DNA of 64,000 nucleotides from Nostoc sp. 106C. GTDB taxonomy: Bacteria; Cyanobacteriota; Cyanobacteriia; Cyanobacteriales; Nostocaceae. The first letter of the stretch is position 1, and every line of letters begins with the position of its first letter. Shown here in pieces: positions 45,463-56,838 of this stretch. Location of the stretch: positions 62,001-126,000 of the forward strand of contig NZ_MTAW01000062.1 of the NCBI RefSeq assembly GCF_002154725.1, read 5' to 3'. Below the pieces are notes generated by a model. It ran no database searches. It was not told where the DNA came from and worked only from the letters and a program-made list of their open reading frames with translations. Position numbers and translations under genes: made by a program.

Positions 45463-48400
45463 ATGACTCATCCTTTTCTTGAACGTTTACACAGTCCAGA
45501 AGCCCCAGTTATCGTCTTTGACGGTGCAATGGGTACTAATCTGCAAACACAAAACCTCACCGCTGAGGATTTCGGAGGTCCGCATTATGAAGGTTGTAAC
45601 GAATACCTAGTGCATACCAAACCGGAAGCTGTCGCCAAAGTTCACCGTGACTTTCTTGCTGCTGGTGCAGATGTCATTGAAACGGATACTTTTGGTGCTA
45701 CTTCGATTGTGTTGGCAGAATATGACTTGGCAGACAAGACATATTACCTCAACAAAACAGCTGCCGAACTAGCAAAGCGTGTGGCGGCAGAATTCTTTAC
45801 GCCAGAAAAACCCCGGTTTGTAGCGGGTTCTATTGGCCCTACAACTAAACTCCCTACCTTGGGACATATTGACTTTGACACCATGAAAACTGCTTTTGCA
45901 GAACAAGCAGAAGCGTTATGGGATGGTGGCGTTGACATATTTCTGGTTGAGACTTGCCAGGATGTGCTGCAAATTAAAGCAGCGTTGAATGGGATTGAAG
46001 AAGTTTTTGCCAAAAAAGGCGATCGCCGTCCGTTGATGGTATCGGTGACAATGGAAAGTATGGGCACGATGCTGGTAGGAACCGAAATCAGTGCTGTGTT
46101 GACAATTTTGGCACCTTACCCAATTGATATTCTCGGTCTCAACTGTGCTACAGGGCCAGACTTGATGAAGCCACATATTAAATATCTGGCAGAACATTCA
46201 CCTTTCACAGTTTCCTGTATTCCAAATGCAGGTTTACCTGAGAATGTCGGCGGTCAAGCGCATTACCGTTTAACACCGATGGAATTACGGTTGTCGCTAA
46301 TGCACTTTGTTGAAGATTTGGGTGTCCAAGTGATTGGGGGTTGCTGTGGGACGCGTCCAGAACACATTCAACAATTAGCAGAAATTGCCAAAGATCTAAA
46401 GCCTAAAGTTAGACAACCTAGCTTAGAACCAGCAGCAGCATCAATTTACACCACTCAGCCTTACGATCAAGATAACTCCTTCCTAATTGTAGGCGAACGC
46501 CTCAACGCCAGTGGTTCTAAAAAATGCCGCGAATTGCTAAATGCAGAAGATTGGGATGGACTCGTTTCAATGGCGAGATCTCAGGTGAAAGAAGGTGCCC
46601 ATGTTCTTGATGTTAACGTCGATTACGTAGGCCGCGATGGGGTGCGAGATATGCACGAACTCGTTTCGCGCATTGTCAATAATGTCACATTACCCTTAAT
46701 GCTCGACTCCACCGAATGGGAAAAGATGGAGGCGGGTTTAAAAGTCGCTGGTGGTAAGTGCTTACTCAACTCCACCAACTACGAAGACGGCGAACCGCGT
46801 TTCTTGAAGGTACTGGAGTTAGCTAAGAAATACGGCGCGGGAGTAATAATTGGTACAATAGATGAAGAGGGGATGGCGCGAACCGCAGAGAGAAAATTTG
46901 CGATCGCTCAACGTGCCTATCGTCAAGCTGTAGATTATGGTATCCCTCCCACAGAAATCTTCTTTGATACTTTAGCTTTACCGATTTCTACAGGGATTGA
47001 AGAAGATAGAGAAAACGGCAAAGCTACCATTGAAGCAATTCGACGGATTCGCCAAGAATTACCAGGATGTCATGTAATTTTGGGTGTATCTAATATTTCC
47101 TTTGGTTTAAATCCAGCAGCAAGAATTGTGCTGAACTCAATGTTTTTGCACGAGGCGATGACAGCAGGAATGGATGCAGCCATTGTCAGCGCTAGCAAAA
47201 TATTACCACTGTCCAAAATTGAACCCCGCCATCAAGAAGTTTGTCTTCAATTGATTTACGATCAACGAAAATTTGAGGCTGATGTCTGCGTTTACGATCC
47301 ATTAGGAGAACTTACCACAGTTTTTGCAGGGGTAACGGCAAAACGCAACAAAGGTGTTGACGAAAGCCTCCCCATCGAAGAACGTCTGAAACGTCATATC
47401 ATTGACGGCGAACGTATTGGTTTAGAAACACAACTGACAAAAGCCTTAGAAATATATCCGCCTCTGGAAATTATCAATACTTTCCTGTTGGATGGGATGA
47501 AAGTTGTAGGTGAGTTATTCGGTTCGGGACAAATGCAACTCCCCTTTGTGTTGCAATCTGCGGAAACCATGAAAGCAGCAGTTGCTTACCTAGAACCGTT
47601 CATGGAAAAGTCTGAAGCTGGCAATAATGCTAAAGGAACAGTAATTATTGCTACTGTCAAAGGTGATGTCCATGATATTGGTAAAAACCTAGTGGATATC
47701 ATTCTCTCTAATAATGGCTACAAAGTTATTAATTTGGGAATTAAACAGTCGGTAGAAAATATCATTCAGGCTTACGAACAGCACAAACCTGATTGTATTG
47801 CTATGAGTGGATTGCTAGTGAAATCTACTGCCTTTATGAAAGAAAATTTGGAGGTATTTAACGAAAAAGAAATTACTGTACCTGTAATTTTAGGTGGTGC
47901 AGCACTGACACCTAAATTTGTATATCAAGATTGTCAAAATGCCTACAAAGGTAAAGTCGTTTATGGCAAAGATGCCTTTTCCGATTTGCATTTTATGGAT
48001 AAATTAATGCCAGCAAAAGCTATTGGAAAATGGGATAATTTGCAAGGATTTTTGGATGAAGTCGGGACTGATGAACCAGAAATCATTCCCAAAAAATCAG
48101 AAGTCATTACTGAAGAATCTTCTCTCAGTACTCAAAACTTAGGACTCAGCGCTCAAGTTGATACAAGACGTTCTGAAGCTGTGGCGATTGATATTGAACG
48201 TCCTACTCCGCCTTTCTGGAGAACAAAATTGTTGCAACCTGATGATATTTCTCTAGAAGAAATATTCGGCTATTTGGATTTGCAAGCTCTAATTGCTGGA
48301 CAATGGCAATTCCGCAAACCCAAAGAGCAAACGAAAGAAGAATATCAAGCTTTCTTGGCTGAAAAAGTTTACCCAATTTTAGAACAGTGGAAACAGCGGA

Positions 48401-49005
48401 TTATTGAAGAGAATCTGTTGCATCCCCAGGTGATTTATGGATATTTTCCTTGTCAATCTGAGGGGAATACTTTGCATATTTATGAAACGAACCACTTAGA
48501 CGCGAAGGAAGTTGCCAGGTTTGAATTTCCTAGACAGAAGTCTTTGAGGAGGCTTTGTATTGCAGATTTCTTTGCGCCGAAGCAGTCGGGGTTAATTGAT
48601 GTCTTCCCGATGCAGGCGGTAACTGTGGGAGAGATTGCAACAGAATTTGCGCAAAAATTATTTGCAGATAATCAATACACGGATTACCTGTATTTCCACG
48701 GTTTAGCAGTGCAGATGGCAGAAGCCTTGGCTGAATGGACACACGCCAGAATTCGTCAAGAATTAGGCTTTGCGGCGGAGGAACCAGACAATATCCGCGA
48801 TATCTTGGCACAACGTTATCGGGGTTCACGGTATAGTTTTGGTTATCCGGCTTGTCCGAATATTCAAGACCAGTATAAGCAGCTGACGTTGTTGGAGACA
48901 GACAAGATTAACCTGTATATGGATGAAAGTGAGCAACTTTATCCAGAACAGTCTACAACAGCAATTATTGCTTATCATCCAGTAGCGAAATACTTTAGCG
49001 CGTAG
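45463..49005 (+). CDS. metH: Cobalamin-dependent methionine synthase
   Basis: 1180 residues. Order: homocysteine-binding barrel with Zn Cys residues in GLNCATGPD and [10 protein letters not shown]; pterin-binding barrel ([16 protein letters not shown], then [11 protein letters not shown]); B12 domain with DVHDIGKN, in which His737 is the cobalt ligand; C-terminal AdoMet activation domain ([15 protein letters not shown]). Methylates homocysteine using 5-methyl-THF. Slightly shorter than E. coli MetH. I see no cobalamin riboswitch in the upstream 200 bases. Confidence 0.97.
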   Translation: MTHPFLERLHSPEAPVIVFDGAMGTNLQTQNLTAEDFGGPHYEGCNEYLVHTKPEAVAKVHRDFLAAGADVIETDTFGATSIVLAEYDLADKTYYLNKTAAELAKRVAAEFFTPEKPRFVAGSIGPTTKLPTLGHIDFDTMKTAFAEQAEALWDGGVDIFLVETCQDVLQIKAALNGIEEVFAKKGDRRPLMVSVTMESMGTMLVGTEISAVLTILAPYPIDILGLNCATGPDLMKPHIKYLAEHSPFTVSCIPNAGLPENVGGQAHYRLTPMELRLSLMHFVEDLGVQVIGGCCGTRPEHIQQLAEIAKDLKPKVRQPSLEPAAASIYTTQPYDQDNSFLIVGERLNASGSKKCRELLNAEDWDGLVSMARSQVKEGAHVLDVNVDYVGRDGVRDMHELVSRIVNNVTLPLMLDSTEWEKMEAGLKVAGGKCLLNSTNYEDGEPRFLKVLELAKKYGAGVIIGTIDEEGMARTAERKFAIAQRAYRQAVDYGIPPTEIFFDTLALPISTGIEEDRENGKATIEAIRRIRQELPGCHVILGVSNISFGLNPAARIVLNSMFLHEAMTAGMDAAIVSASKILPLSKIEPRHQEVCLQLIYDQRKFEADVCVYDPLGELTTVFAGVTAKRNKGVDESLPIEERLKRHIIDGERIGLETQLTKALEIYPPLEIINTFLLDGMKVVGELFGSGQMQLPFVLQSAETMKAAVAYLEPFMEKSEAGNNAKGTVIIATVKGDVHDIGKNLVDIILSNNGYKVINLGIKQSVENIIQAYEQHKPDCIAMSGLLVKSTAFMKENLEVFNEKEITVPVILGGAALTPKFVYQDCQNAYKGKVVYGKDAFSDLHFMDKLMPAKAIGKWDNLQGFLDEVGTDEPEIIPKKSEVITEESSLSTQNLGLSAQVDTRRSEAVAIDIERPTPPFWRTKLLQPDDISLEEIFGYLDLQALIAGQWQFRKPKEQTKEEYQAFLAEKVYPILEQWKQRIIEENLLHPQVIYGYFPCQSEGNTLHIYETNHLDAKEVARFEFPRQKSLRRLCIADFFAPKQSGLIDVFPMQAVTVGEIATEFAQKLFADNQYTDYLYFHGLAVQMAEALAEWTHARIRQELGFAAEEPDNIRDILAQRYRGSRYSFGYPACPNIQDQYKQLTLLETDKINLYMDESEQLYPEQSTTAIIAYHPVAKYFSA

Positions 49006-49021
49006 AACGCCATCTTCTAAT

Positions 49022-49045
49022 CCCCCCCCTGCAAGCGAGGGGGGA
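49022..49045 (+). terminator. Hairpin after metH
   Basis: C-run (49022-49029), loop TGCAAGCGA, G-run (49039-49044), then AATAAAA. A strong GC hairpin 17 bases after the metH stop, though it lacks a T-tract on the plus strand. Confidence 0.55.
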
Positions 49046-49298
49046 ATAAAATCCCACAATTGCAGAGAATAACAGGAGTTATTGTTGCTGAATCTGCTGT
49101 TGCACCCACAAGCGAAAGTTCTGGAGAACCGCTTCTTCACGCTAATTATGAAAAGCGATCGCATCTAAGCTATAAATGCATAAAAATGAGCATTTTTATT
49201 TAGACTGTGCTCATACAGGGGAGTACATACAGTTCAAAATTCCTAGTTCTAAGAATAAATTATCCCAATAGCAAGACTACCAACTTTATTTCGTAAAA

Positions 49299-49469
49299 CT
49301 ATTGGGAATCGCTGTTAGCGCCAATAATTGCTTGAAATATATTGCCTATTAATGATACAAAACCTGCAACTAACAATACGAGCATTAAACTAGCAAGAGC
49401 AGCAAAGGGAGAGGAAATGAACAATACTAAAAATCCAAAAATCAAAATTGATATCAGTACCCTACTCAT
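49299..49469 (-). CDS. Small membrane protein (56 aa)
   Basis: ATG at 49469 to TAG at 49299, 56 residues. Sequence MSRVLISILIFGFLVLFISS, then two hydrophobic stretches with a short hydrophilic tail ending NSDSQ, giving two membrane helices. No family recognised. No strong ribosome site (AAGGTAAAACAA upstream), so I hold it at moderate confidence. Confidence 0.5.
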   Translation of the reverse strand: MSRVLISILIFGFLVLFISSPFAALASLMLVLLVAGFVSLIGNIFQAIIGANSDSQ

Positions 49470-49758
49470 TTGTTTTACCTTAAATAGCTGCTAGTCTCAA
49501 CTTAGCTTGCTAAGCCATAAATTGACATGCATCTAATAGAAGAAATGAGTGATATTTCTCTGGTTGCATTTTGCAGTTAAATTAACTGCAAGCAGTTTAT
49601 AGCGCTACTGCTGATACTGAAATATACAGCAATTTGCGTTTTTGGATTTTAGGAAAGAGGCAATAGTTTTGTTTCTTTAGGGCGATCGCATTCACTGCTA
49701 GTCAGATGTAAACTAATTATCTGTCTTCTACAGAGACATATAATCTGCGAATGTATAA

Positions 49759-49830
49759 TGGGCGATACTGGATTTGAACCAGTGACCCCATCCGTGTGAA
49801 GGATGTGCGCTACCCCTGTGCTAATCGCCC
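49759..49830 (-). tRNA. tRNA-Val (anticodon CAC)
   Basis: Minus strand, 72 nt. Acceptor GGGCGAT pairs with ATCGCCC, anticodon loop TTCACAC with CAC reading GUG codons, and T-arm CTGG-TTCAAAT-CCAG. CCA is not encoded. Confidence 0.96.
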
Positions 49831-49916
49831 GTAAGCATTCAAGATAGCATATCTTGCATCGAAAAACGAGGCAAACAAGCGCAGATAAAAGAATTTCTCT
49901 CGGCATTTCTAGCTTT

Positions 49917-50645
49917 TTAATCCCCTTGGGGATACTCATTCCACAAGGTTGTAACCTCACGTAAACTTTGGTGGTTGCCATTACCCAAAATCAGATGATC
50001 TAGCAAAGGAAGGCCTAACAACTGTGCTCCTGCTAACAACTGGCGTGTTAATTCTATGTCTTCTTGGCTGGGTTCAAGGTTTCCAGAGGGATGGTTATGT
50101 GCCACAATGGCTCGCGTTGCTCCTTGACGAATAACTTCCCGGAAAATTTCTCTAGGAGAAGCCAAGGTTTCGGTGGCAGTGCCGATTGTAATTACTTGCG
50201 TTCCCAGCAAACGATTTTTGACATCCAATAGCAAGACACCAAAATGTTCTTGTGTCTGCCACATCAAATTTTGACTAAGAGCCGCCGCTGCTGCAAGTGG
50301 GCTATCAATAGTTACGCCATCTGGACGAGATTGAAAGGCGCGTTTGCCTAGTTCAATTGCCGCTAAGATGGTAGTTGCCTTAGCTGGGCCAATCCCTGGA
50401 ATTTGCATTAACTCGGCAGGGGTAACTTCTCGCAACACTGCTAGAGGGTCACGCTGATGTTTGCTCAATTCGCTCAAAATATATTGCCCCAAACCCACAG
50501 CAGATAGTTTTCCTGGTCCTTGACCAGTGCCTAGTAGAATTGCAATTAACTCAGCTGTGGCTAAAACTTTTGGGCCATGAGCCATTAACCGCTCACGCGG
50601 ACGCTCAGTCTCAGGCATATCAGCAATTCTCAGGCAATAGGTCAT
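49917..50645 (-). CDS. radC: RadC family JAB/MPN+ protein
   Basis: 242 residues. N-terminal UPF0758 helix-hairpin-helix ([24 protein letters not shown]) and a JAB metalloprotease-like domain with [16 protein letters not shown] (HxH..D zinc motif). The family is named RadC, but a DNA repair role is not proven. Stand-alone gene. Confidence 0.93.
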   Translation of the reverse strand: MTYCLRIADMPETERPRERLMAHGPKVLATAELIAILLGTGQGPGKLSAVGLGQYILSELSKHQRDPLAVLREVTPAELMQIPGIGPAKATTILAAIELGKRAFQSRPDGVTIDSPLAAAAALSQNLMWQTQEHFGVLLLDVKNRLLGTQVITIGTATETLASPREIFREVIRQGATRAIVAHNHPSGNLEPSQEDIELTRQLLAGAQLLGLPLLDHLILGNGNHQSLREVTTLWNEYPQGD

Positions 50646-51089
50646 AGAATAACTACGGAATATTCACCAAAGTTGGAACTATCTTTAGTTATCCCTTGTT
50701 TGCTCTACAATTCATCTCTATTTGAAAAATCTTTAATTTTGGCACATATTTTTACTAACACTTTGGAAGGCTACGCTTATACAGATAATGCCTCAATTAC
50801 CCTTTGATAGTGGAGCCTGCCTCCGCAAGCTTCAAAAGCCCTAGCCTAGGGCGCAGCTTCGCGATACTTTTAGGGGTATCGCGAAATATTAAAGATGGGA
50901 AAAATATCCTGTCTTTAAACAACTGTGTAAATAAATCGGCTTGGTGATTTTGCTCATACAGGAGAAACGCCGCCAGCATTTTCTGATGATTTCCGTTTGA
51001 TTTACGATCGCAAGAAATTACTGAACGTTTCTGAGTTCCTCTAACTGGCGAATTTGGAGTTTTTTGCGATTGAATATCCAGATTTATTT
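50646..51089. other. Spacer with a hairpin and a gene fragment
   Basis: Contains perfect 10-bp arms TTCGCGATAC (50858-50867) / GTATCGCGAA (50876-50885) with an 8-nt loop. On the plus strand, 50938-51101 reads as NRLGDFAHTGETPPAFSDDF, RLIYDRKKLLNVSEFL, a stop, then LANLEFFAIEYPDLFSAS. It looks like the end of a lost gene, but I recognise no family. Confidence 0.4.
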
Positions 51090-52052
51090 TCAGCTAGCTG
51101 AAACTTCACTTTGCTGATAAATTTGTGTTGCCTTGAGCATATGGTAAGTAATGATCAACTGGGTAAGAGCGAGGGGGTAACTCTGGAGTGTTTCACCAGT
51201 TGTACCAGCGATTTTGCCGAGTTCGGGGTTACTTTCGCGATCGCATATACTCTTTAAATGCGGCATATCAGAACATATAATTTGCTCTAGCTTATTCACT
51301 TGTTCTAAGGTGGCGTGACCATCTACTTCCAAGACATCCACAGGCTTAGTCATATCCCTGTCTAGCCCTAAGCGGATCGCTGACTGAGAATTACCATTAG
51401 TAGATTTGACAATCTGGGTAAAATCTGGGTGGGGAATTGTCGGACGCAGTACCAACCGCACATTTAGATGTCCATTAATTTCATCTGCGGCTTCTTCGGG
51501 CGGATAAAAACTCACAACTATATCTGACCATTGCCGCTGGGGACGGATAAATTGCTCTGAGTCTGGTTCGCGCTTGTCTAACTCTGCTAGTACTTGTTCA
51601 GGAGTGTAGCCTCGTTTTTGTGTATCTCGCTTCACTTTCCATTGAGCGCGTAATGGTTCGGGGGGCGCGAGGTAAACTTTCACATCGTAAGCATCGCGGG
51701 CAGCCCGAGTAGAATAACCAAGTAATCCTTCAATAATTACAAATTTACTGGGTTTAATATACTGCGGCGGCTCAAATGTACCAGTTTGGTGGCTGTAAAC
51801 TGGCTTGAGAATTGATTGTCCCGTGCGTAGCAGCGATAGGTGTTGCTGCATAATATCTAAATAGTTGCAATCGGGGTGAAGGGCAGTAATGCCAATTTCT
51901 GCACGTTGTTTGCGATCGTAGCGGTGGTAATCATCCGTACAGATAACCGTGACATTTTCTGGCCCTAGTACCTGAGCAATCCCTTTAGTTAGCGTTGTTT
52001 TTCCAGCGGCACTGTCACCGACAATACCAAGAATTATTGGACGGCTCATCAT
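51090..52052 (-). CDS. Phosphoribulokinase/uridine kinase-like protein
   Basis: 320 residues. Walker A GDSAAGKTTLTKG, a CTDDYHRYDRKQRAEIG block, ALHPDCNYLDIMQQHLSLL and the downstream FVIIEGLLGYSTRAARDAYDVKVYL are as in the PRK family. The central segment (KRDTQKRGYTPEQVLAELDKREPD) and C-terminus differ from the Calvin-cycle enzyme, so it is more probably the second, non-Calvin PRK-like kinase of cyanobacteria. Substrate unknown. ATG at 52052 and 52049 both possible. Confidence 0.82.
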   Translation of the reverse strand: MMSRPIILGIVGDSAAGKTTLTKGIAQVLGPENVTVICTDDYHRYDRKQRAEIGITALHPDCNYLDIMQQHLSLLRTGQSILKPVYSHQTGTFEPPQYIKPSKFVIIEGLLGYSTRAARDAYDVKVYLAPPEPLRAQWKVKRDTQKRGYTPEQVLAELDKREPDSEQFIRPQRQWSDIVVSFYPPEEAADEINGHLNVRLVLRPTIPHPDFTQIVKSTNGNSQSAIRLGLDRDMTKPVDVLEVDGHATLEQVNKLEQIICSDMPHLKSICDRESNPELGKIAGTTGETLQSYPLALTQLIITYHMLKATQIYQQSEVSAS

Positions 52053-52197
52053 ACCCCCCTACCAAGAGTAAGTCTAGTAATTAATAATTGAGAATATGTC
52101 TAATTTTAAGGGCGAATTTGTCGCGTAAGTCAAGGAAAGATGTTGTATGCAACATCTCTACACATATTGATGTGTTTACTTACGTTGATTTTTAGCA

Positions 52198-52764
52198 TTA
52201 GTTACTCGCCGGAACCAATTCTACATCTGCACATGAACCACCTGTAAGGCGATAGTCATCTACCTGAACCCAACTATCTTGACCTAATGCCCAAAATCCT
52301 GTGAAGATGTTGTACTCAGTTTCACTACCTGTTCTGAATCCCAGTGTCAAAGGTGTGTAGCGAGGTAAGCTACCAAATTTGATTTCGGAAAACACTTTTT
52401 GTCGAGCATCTCGCACCCCAAAATAACCATCTGTAACATTCGCTGATGTGCGGACATAAGCTGTTAACTGATACTGAGTGTTAGGTTGAAGTCTCACGCG
52501 CTGACGGATGCCGTTCCATCCCGAAACATTTCGCATCCAAGCATTGTTTTTACCCGCATTACTGTATCCCAATCCGCGATCGATACCAACTCTACCTTCA
52601 GGAACCCAAGGACTGCTAACCCTTTGCCTAGTCTGCCCTTCAAAATCTCCACCTGTAAAAGGAGCGGCGCATGAAGCTTGAGCTTGAGTAGAGCCTAAAC
52701 TGAGGGTAGCTATAGTGCTAATAAATACAGCAATTTTACCGATCGCGAACTGTTTGCTAAACAT
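52198..52764 (-). CDS. Exported carbohydrate-binding-like protein
   Basis: 188 residues from the ATG at 52764 (MFSKQFAIGKIAVFISTIAT), a signal peptide with cleavage near AQA. The mature part is a beta-sandwich (FTGGDFEGQTRQRVSSPWV, WNGIRQRVRLQPNTQYQLTAYVRTS, GYFGVRDARQKVFSEIKFG, SWVQVDDYRLTG), the pattern of CBM4/9-like carbohydrate-binding domains. Role unknown. Confidence 0.7.
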   Translation of the reverse strand: MFSKQFAIGKIAVFISTIATLSLGSTQAQASCAAPFTGGDFEGQTRQRVSSPWVPEGRVGIDRGLGYSNAGKNNAWMRNVSGWNGIRQRVRLQPNTQYQLTAYVRTSANVTDGYFGVRDARQKVFSEIKFGSLPRYTPLTLGFRTGSETEYNIFTGFWALGQDSWVQVDDYRLTGGSCADVELVPASN

Positions 52765-52906
52765 TACAGGAAAATTCCGAAAGCCTACAAATATACAATA
52801 TGTTTGCATAATCAGCTTTATGCAAATTTAGTTGGATATTCCAGCGTTGTCCGTAGGCATCGCGTGCAATCTTAATTACACAAGTCACAAGGGTGGAATA
52901 TAAACC

Positions 52907-53254
52907 ATGTTCAAACTATCCCCTAAATTCTCTGTTGTACTGGTGATTATTACAGCGTTAGTACTGATATGTTGGCAGTTTTTTGAGGCAAAGCCTGTTT
53001 TATCTGAAAAGTTAGATATAGACTTTGTTAACCAATCAACACTTGTTGCCACTGCCCCCCTTCCCCCTAGTCTTGTACCTGCTGTACTAGGAGGCAAACC
53101 AGTTTATATTCTGTACGTGACCCGATCGCAAGATACTGTTTTGGTGCGTTGTTACCCTGGCTATGAACCAACGATCGCAGTTCGGGCAATGGGCAGTAAT
53201 CCCAATGCCAAAACACAGAAAGAAGGAGTCATGACCTGCCGTCCTTCTGCTTAG
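52907..53254 (+). CDS. Short exported/anchored protein, unknown function
   Basis: 115 residues with one N-terminal membrane helix (FSVVLVIITALVLICWQFF). The rest has a Pro-rich linker (APLPPSLVPAVLGG) and a small beta region (VYILYVTRSQDTVLVRCYPGYEP). No family recognised. It converges with the ADP-ribosylglycohydrolase gene. Confidence 0.6.
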   Translation: MFKLSPKFSVVLVIITALVLICWQFFEAKPVLSEKLDIDFVNQSTLVATAPLPPSLVPAVLGGKPVYILYVTRSQDTVLVRCYPGYEPTIAVRAMGSNPNAKTQKEGVMTCRPSA

Positions 53255-53266
53255 AAGCTATGGGAT

Positions 53267-54259
53267 TTAATCCCACAGTTTGCCTAATTCTGCAAGTTGG
53301 TCGCGGTATTCAATGCGAACTACCCAATCTTCTGGCCAAGCCGCCATCCCTAAATAAGCGCCAGCAAACGCACCAGTCAAACAAGCAATTGAATCAGAAT
53401 CGCCTGCTGTGACTGCTGCTCGACGCAGTGCTGCTAATGGTTCTTCGGGAAACAGTAAAAAGCACAATAGACCTGTTGCCAAGGCTTCTTCTGCTATCCA
53501 ACCATCGCCTGTTGCTAAACAAGGGTCAATTTCGCGGTTGGGATTTACTAATGCGGTGTTGAGTCTATCAAGCACGGCTAGACATTCATCCCACCCGTGA
53601 CTAATGAATTCCTCTGGTGTATTAATGTAGGGACGCTGCCAAAGAGAACCTAGCCAATCGATATGGTAAACCGAGCGCTGACTCTGGGCATAGTTGTAGA
53701 GTCTCGAAGGCAATCCTTGGGTATCGCCTCCTTGGGCAAGATCAGCGATCGCAGCTGCGGTCAAATCGGAAGCAGCCAAGGCTGTAGGATGACCATGAGT
53801 AAGGGCTGCTTGAAATTGGGCGATCGCAGCACGGGTTGTTGCTGCTATTGGTAATAAACCCACAGGCGCAACACGCATATTGGCACCACAACCTTTGGAG
53901 TTTGCCCTAGTTGCTTGCTGCCAAGGTATACCAGTTTCCAAGGCTTCACAAGCCCGCAAGCAAGTCATACCTGGGGCACGATTATTATCTGGACTGTTCA
54001 ACCACTCAATAAAAGCACGTCTTAGGGCTGCTTCCAAACTCGCTACAGTCAAGTTTGCTGATGAAGCTTCAATTAATGCCTGTGCCACAGATAAGGTCAT
54101 CTGCGTATCGTCAGTCACGAGTGCTAGATTACCTATTGGTTCTTGCGGCCCATTGGGGGGAAAGCGACGGCAGATTTCCTCAACTGTTAAAAATTCTGTC
54201 ACAGCACCCAAAGCATCACCAAAGGCCAGCCCAAATAAACATCCAGAAGCACGACGCAT
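53267..54259 (-). CDS. ADP-ribosylglycohydrolase (DraG-like) family protein
   Basis: 330 residues. Metal-binding motifs of the DraG/ARH fold are visible: GLAFGDALGAVTEF, VTDDTQMTLSVAQALIEA and the C-terminal TAGDSDSIACLTGAFAGA. These coordinate two Mg ions and hydrolyse ADP-ribose linkages. No dinitrogenase or DraT gene is near, so the target is unknown. Confidence 0.88.
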   Translation of the reverse strand: MRRASGCLFGLAFGDALGAVTEFLTVEEICRRFPPNGPQEPIGNLALVTDDTQMTLSVAQALIEASSANLTVASLEAALRRAFIEWLNSPDNNRAPGMTCLRACEALETGIPWQQATRANSKGCGANMRVAPVGLLPIAATTRAAIAQFQAALTHGHPTALAASDLTAAAIADLAQGGDTQGLPSRLYNYAQSQRSVYHIDWLGSLWQRPYINTPEEFISHGWDECLAVLDRLNTALVNPNREIDPCLATGDGWIAEEALATGLLCFLLFPEEPLAALRRAAVTAGDSDSIACLTGAFAGAYLGMAAWPEDWVVRIEYRDQLAELGKLWD

Positions 54260-54691
54260 AAAAGTTTGTCCCTGCTGGACAGCAGTAATAGATAAATATT
54301 TTTAAATTAATGGAAAAAAGCGATCGCTCTTTTCTCTGTAAGCACTCCAGTTGATTATAAAGACGGCAAACACGACTTTGATGTTACGGTTCACCCCAAT
54401 TCCTGAAAGTATTAATTCTCATACATTAGTACAGAGTGCAATCAAAGTTAATCCATGAGCCAACTAGATACATCCTCAAATTTAACCGTCCCAAACAAGG
54501 TTCGGGAAACCCCCCTTAATGGACTGGCTATATAAGCTCAGTATATATATCAGCATACTATGGGGTCTTAACCCTCAAAAAACCAAACCAACGGTATTCA
54601 TGCTGAACTGGCTGCTTTCAGCACAGTTAGTTCAAAAATTTAGTCCTTAATAATCCCATTCATTTGTAGTTATACGGAGCCAGCACTTAAA
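54260..54691. other. dnaK upstream region
   Basis: No gene seen. No CIRCE (TTAGCACTC-N9-GAGTGCTAA) element is visible. A HIP1 site (AAAGCGATCGCTCTT) lies near 54317. Confidence 0.4.
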
Positions 54692-56602
54692 ATGGCAAAG
54701 GTAGTTGGAATTGACTTAGGTACAACGAACTCCTGCGTAGCAGTCATGGAAGGTGGTAAACCCACGGTTATTGCTAATGCAGAGGGTTTTCGGACCACAC
54801 CATCGGTAGTGGCATTTGCTAAAAACGGCGATACTTTAGTAGGGCAAATCGCTAAGCGTCAAGCGGTGATGAACCCAGAAAACACGTTCTACTCTGTTAA
54901 GCGCTTTATTGGTCGTCGCTACGACGAAGTAACAAACGAAGCTACAGAAGTTTCCTATAAAGTGTTGAGCACTAGCGGTAACGTCAAGCTAGACTCTCCT
55001 GGGGCTGGAAAACAATTTGCTCCTGAAGAAATTTCTGCGAAAGTTCTCCGCAAACTAGTTGAAGACGCTAGTAAATATCTTGGTGAAACTGTTACTCAAG
55101 CTGTAATCACCGTTCCCGCTTACTTTAACGACTCCCAGCGCCAAGCTACAAAAGACGCTGGTAAAATCGCTGGTATTGAAGTACTGCGGATTATCAACGA
55201 GCCTACCGCCGCTTCTCTAGCTTATGGCTTTGATAAGAAGAGCAACGAAACTATTCTGGTATTTGACCTTGGTGGTGGTACCTTCGACGTATCTGTATTG
55301 GAAGTAGGCGATGGCGTATTTGAAGTACTAGCTACCTCTGGTGATACCCACCTTGGTGGTGACGACTTTGATAAGAAGATTGTTGATTTCTTAGCTGAAC
55401 AGTTCCGTAAAGCCGAAGGTATTGATCTACGCAAAGATAGACAAGCCTTACAACGTTTAACTGAAGCCGCAGAAAAAGCCAAGATTGAGCTTTCTAGCGT
55501 TACCCAAGCAGAAATTAACCTGCCATTTATCACTGCTACCCAGGATGGGCCTAAGCACCTGGATACCACTTTAACCCGCGCTCAGTTTGAAGAACTCTGT
55601 TCTGACTTAATCGACCGTTGTCGCATCCCTGTAGAAAATGCTCTCAGAGATGCCAAGTTAACCAAAGACAATATCGATGAAGTCGTGCTAGTGGGTGGTT
55701 CTACCCGGATTCCCGCAGTGCAACAGTTGGTGAAGCGGTTATTAGGTAAAGATCCTAACCAAACTGTGAACCCTGATGAAGTGGTAGCTGTTGGTGCAGC
55801 TATTCAAGCCGGTGTATTAGCTGGTGATGTCACTGGTATCTTGTTGTTAGACGTAACACCACTATCTCTCGGTGTAGAAACCTTGGGTGGTGTGATGACC
55901 AAGATTATTCCTCGCAACACCACAATTCCCACCAAGAAATCGGAAGTATTCTCCACAGCCGTGGATGGCCAAAGCAATGTAGAAATTCACGTTCTCCAAG
56001 GTGAACGGGAATTTGCTAACGATAACAAGAGCTTGGGAACCTTCCGCCTTGATGGTATTCCCTCAGCACCACGCGGTGTACCTCAAATCGAAGTGATCTT
56101 TGACATCGACGCTAACGGTATCCTTAACGTTACTGCTAAGGATAAAGGTACTGGTAAGGAACAATCCATCAGCATTACTGGTGCTTCCACTTTGGATAAA
56201 TCAGATGTTGACCGGATGGTGCGAGAAGCCGAACAAAACGCTTCTTCTGACAAGGAACGTCGTGAGAAGATTGAACGTAAGAACCAAGCAGATTCCTTGG
56301 CATACCAAGCTGAGAAGCAGTTGCAAGAATTAGGTGATAAAGTTCCTGAAGCTGACAAAACCAAAGTTGAAGGTTTGGTGAAAGAACTGCGCGATGCAGT
56401 AGCTAAGGAAGATGATGAGCAAATTAAGAAGCTCACACCAGAATTGCAACAAGCACTATTCGCCGTTGGTAGTAACATCTATCAACAAGCTGGTGGTGCT
56501 GCGCCTGGTGCGCCTGGTCCTCAAGATGGCGGTGGTCCAACTCCTCCTTCTTCTGGTAGTGGTGATGATGTAATTGATGCTGACTTCACTGAAAGCAAGT
56601 AA
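54692..56602 (+). CDS. dnaK: Chaperone DnaK (Hsp70)
   Basis: 636 residues. ATPase N-domain signatures are [33 protein letters not shown] and [17 protein letters not shown]; the substrate domain contains [17 protein letters not shown] and [17 protein letters not shown], and the tail ends [12 protein letters not shown] as in typical DnaK. Probably the housekeeping DnaK2 type. No dnaJ or grpE gene follows. Confidence 0.96.
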   Translation: MAKVVGIDLGTTNSCVAVMEGGKPTVIANAEGFRTTPSVVAFAKNGDTLVGQIAKRQAVMNPENTFYSVKRFIGRRYDEVTNEATEVSYKVLSTSGNVKLDSPGAGKQFAPEEISAKVLRKLVEDASKYLGETVTQAVITVPAYFNDSQRQATKDAGKIAGIEVLRIINEPTAASLAYGFDKKSNETILVFDLGGGTFDVSVLEVGDGVFEVLATSGDTHLGGDDFDKKIVDFLAEQFRKAEGIDLRKDRQALQRLTEAAEKAKIELSSVTQAEINLPFITATQDGPKHLDTTLTRAQFEELCSDLIDRCRIPVENALRDAKLTKDNIDEVVLVGGSTRIPAVQQLVKRLLGKDPNQTVNPDEVVAVGAAIQAGVLAGDVTGILLLDVTPLSLGVETLGGVMTKIIPRNTTIPTKKSEVFSTAVDGQSNVEIHVLQGEREFANDNKSLGTFRLDGIPSAPRGVPQIEVIFDIDANGILNVTAKDKGTGKEQSISITGASTLDKSDVDRMVREAEQNASSDKERREKIERKNQADSLAYQAEKQLQELGDKVPEADKTKVEGLVKELRDAVAKEDDEQIKKLTPELQQALFAVGSNIYQQAGGAAPGAPGPQDGGGPTPPSSGSGDDVIDADFTESK

Positions 56603-56647
56603 TCTTTATAGTGGTTGGGGATGCGTAAGCATCCTTATCCCCTTTTA

Positions 56648-56683
56648 CCCATCCAAGCATTAGCCTGGGTGGGGATTTTTTTT
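56648..56683 (+). terminator. dnaK terminator
   Basis: Stem CCCATCCA / TGGGTGGG (one G-U pair), 10-nt loop, then an eight-T run. A second hairpin (GGATGC gtaa GCATCC, 56619-56634) precedes it, and a third perfect one (GGGTTTAGC/GCTAAACCC, 56706-56726) follows. Confidence 0.85.
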
Positions 56684-56838
56684 GCGCTTCGCCTGTTATT
56701 TGTAGGGGTTTAGCAATGCTAAACCCTTAGCTCTCCGTTGTTTAGCTCAAAACCCGACCCTTCCGTGGGTGGATTTTTTTATTTGATTAGTTGCTAACAA
56801 TTAATTAAGGAATAAATTTTGAATTTTGAATTGTTGCT

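Noticed and set aside
49006..49164. Minus-strand ORF after metH (MRSLFIISVKKRF...)
   Set aside because: Overlaps the metH 3' end and terminator hairpin; composition is shadow-like. A short frame ending VLQNFRLWVQQQIQQQ may be a gene remnant but is too short to call.
54260..54691. CIRCE or sigma-32-like heat-shock element upstream of dnaK
   Set aside because: No GAGTGCTAA-type inverted repeat and no recognisable sigma-32 promoter could be found.
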